A stretch of 64,000 bases of DNA from Hybos culiciformis (taxonomy: Eukaryota; Arthropoda; Insecta; Diptera; Hybotidae), in assembly GCA_964007475.1 (NCBI GenBank), contig OZ023273.1, forward strand, positions 107,506,485 to 107,570,484. Reading direction: 5' to 3'. Shown here piece by piece: positions 61,801 through 64,000 of the stretch. The translations under genes and the position numbers were made by a program. Below the pieces are notes generated by a model. The model did not search any database. It was not told where the DNA came from and worked only from the letters and a program-made list of their open reading frames with translations. Within the stretch, counting starts at the first letter, position 1. The number at the start of each line of letters is the position of its first letter.

Positions 61801-64000
61801 AAAAGGATTGTTAGAGTTATTTTTTAATTTGTACTTTTCCCCAAAATGTAATGAAATATTTGACTGGTAAAATCAAAAGCCAAAAAAATTTAAGGATCAT
61901 ACTATAATTTATTTTCGAAGTTAAACATATATTAAATATGTATATGAATTTTAATTCCGTAGTTTTTGAAAGATAATTAATTTATCCATATTATGAATCT
62001 GCTAATTTTTCTCCATATAACCCTTTGTGTACAGACGACTTTTATGGACCGATTTTGATAAAAAAAATTTTAAATGAAGATATCATAATTTTTTTTTGCG
62101 CCATTTTTTTAGATTTTTGTTTAACTCTCAAACGGGCAAGATAGTAAAAATGCTTGAATCAAGCTGATATTTTTGTTCGAGTATAAATAATTAAAAGAAG
62201 CTTAAGTGTCGGTTTGAATGTAGAAAATAACACAAGTATAAAACACGTTACCTACTATTTGATTAGTAAAAAAGTTTTATTGAGAAAAAGATGAAAAAAA
62301 AAGGCATAAAACATTTTATTTTTGATGGTGATAATTCCAGAAAGAATTTTGTACAGCATAAATGTAAATCGCATTTAGAACAAACGACTTATGTATCAGA
62401 CTTTTTGCAATATTTCCACTTTTTTCCGCTTTTCTATCCTCACCTTCAAATAAAAAATAATTTCACTCGAATTTCGATTACTAGTTTATCTAAATTTGTG
62501 AATTATTTTATCAAACATCAACTGAAAATCGCTTGAAATAATTATATGAAAAGGATTTTAATTTTTTTTCCAATAAAATGCAATTATTGTTTGTTTCGAT
62601 GTTGTTAAAAATCAAAATTTTTTTGAAGATATTTTCAACAAAATTACGAAAATATTATTTTATTTATATTTACTTTTTATCTGCGTACTTACTTTTATAT
62701 TGAACAAAGAAGTGTTAAATTTGTTCTTAATTTTTTTTTTTACCAATATTTTAATTTTACATTATGCTAAATTTTCAAATCGTTATGCTTTTATTCATTT
62801 TCTTTATATTTATTAATTTTAACAGATACATTTTTTTCAATGGTACGTACCTACTATTTGATTGTGATCTTTTTTACACGATTTTATTTAAAACACAAAT
62901 CTTGCAACAATACAATATTCCATCAACTCCATCCCGTCGGTAATGCAATTTAACCGGTAACTGAGCATTTTTTTTAAACTGACTAATTAAAATTAATGGA
63001 ATTTTAAACTTTGAGTAAAATTATACATGCAAAGAAAATTTTAAAAAAATCAAAGCTAGTCAAAAGTTAATTTAAATATCATATTCACTATATTTAGTAT
63101 GTACGTAATTACTAATTACATTTGTTAAAGAAAAGATTTATAATTTTATAAATTTGTTTTTAATTTTTATTGAATACGTCATGCCTATCAACAAATTTTC
63201 TAACATAAAAAAAATATTTTCTTGATTTAGGAAATTAGACCGAGTTTAATTTACTCCTTTTTAGTACATATTTAAATAATAAAATCGTATAACTTTAAAT
63301 TTATTTTTTATTTTTAAGATCATTGCACTTGGCGCAATTTTTATTTCATTTCCGAGACATAATATACATATAGATACATTATGTTCATAAAACATTAAGT
63401 CAAAATATTATAAAAGGTCAAACAATTTCGCATGTTTAGATTTTTTGGTAAATTAATCATTATAGACTAATTTTAATGGGCAACATACATTAAAATTAAG
63501 AAGATCAACACATGAATTTAAATTAAGTAGAGTCAAAATTTCAATTAACATATTATAAAATACTATATATTTTTGATAACTAGAGAAAGGTAACGAGTGC
63601 AGATCATATAAATAATCATTAAAAACTAAAATAATTTTTATTTGAAATTAATTATTCAGTTCGGCTAGTTATTAGAAAATTAGTGTAATAAAATTTATTA
63701 AATTTTGTGAATAAATTTATTTTTTTTGGTAAGAGATATCAGAATTTATTAATATTGTTTATTAAAAAATTGAAATTTTAAGGACCTATAAAATTATTTA
63801 GTTAATTTTTTTTTTGTTTATATACTTTCATTTTCTTTTCAAATGAAAATTAATTTTTTTTTTTATTGTTTAAAATTTATTAAACCGAAATATTTTAAAA
63901 AAAAAATGAAAATTAAATTAAAGTGTACATGTACAAAAAAGTTTCTTTAATTTTAAGATAATAATAATAATTCATGAAATGAAACTGATATGTTGAAGAT
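55883..64000. other. AT-rich DNA without recognisable genes
   Basis: Low-complexity sequence throughout. Small items only: a (TTGAT)n pentamer run near 58747-58772 and a TTACATTAGA repeat near 60268-60290. Open frames at 60301, 61024 and 62291 (plus) have the amino-acid bias of random A/T DNA and no splice support. Confidence 0.55.

Noticed and set aside
62291..62536. 81-codon plus-strand frame starting MKKKGIKHF
   Set aside because: Composition typical of random A/T-rich DNA, with no splice, homology or regulatory support.

Overview
This is a very AT-rich eukaryotic nuclear window. Spliceosomal introns, long A/T-rich intergenic DNA, a non-LTR retrotransposon and several classes of cut-and-paste transposon relics point to an animal, most likely an insect. 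I cannot name the species. Only two host genes can be modelled with confidence, plus one tentative small gene; most of the rest is low-complexity DNA or repeats. No rRNA, convincing tRNA or CRISPR array was seen.

Layout. (1) 1-5456, minus strand: the 5' two thirds of a PGM2-type phosphoglucomutase/phosphopentomutase gene. Six coding exons join with consistent phases, and the gene runs off the left edge. Its 2.4-kb first coding intron holds an internally deleted PIF/Harbinger transposon in the opposite orientation. (2) 7.3-11.1 kb: small inverted-repeat islands and two nearly identical MITEs with 21-bp terminal repeats and TA target duplications. (3) 18.6-23.7 kb: a multi-copy repeat with GC-richer units of about 135-144 bp and an 8-bp-type microsatellite tail. 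A LINE with one uninterrupted 991-codon endonuclease/reverse-transcriptase ORF and a poly(A) tail is inserted in it on the minus strand. (4) 28.0-28.4 kb: a candidate MITE. (5) 29.6-31.0 kb: a large foldback element whose two arms are inverted arrays of the same 15-bp unit. (6) 34.2-35.4 kb and 44.1-44.8 kb: two non-autonomous hAT elements with 8-bp target duplications (one exact, one with a single mismatch). (7) 38.9-39.8 kb, minus: a tentative two-exon gene for a 66-residue protein. (8) 47.3-48.9 kb, plus: a complete five-exon gene for a STARD10/PCTP-like START-domain lipid-transfer protein of 391 residues. (9) 55.1-55.9 kb: a 178-bp inverted repeat, a 62-bp tandem array and short hairpin repeats side by side. 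The last 8 kb shows nothing recognisable.

The two host genes are unrelated (sugar-phosphate metabolism and lipid transfer), about 42 kb apart, and divergently oriented. Nothing suggests a shared pathway. The strongest candidates for something undescribed are the 15-bp-unit foldback element and the MITE pair with the ACTTCGCTACACTTCAGG terminus.
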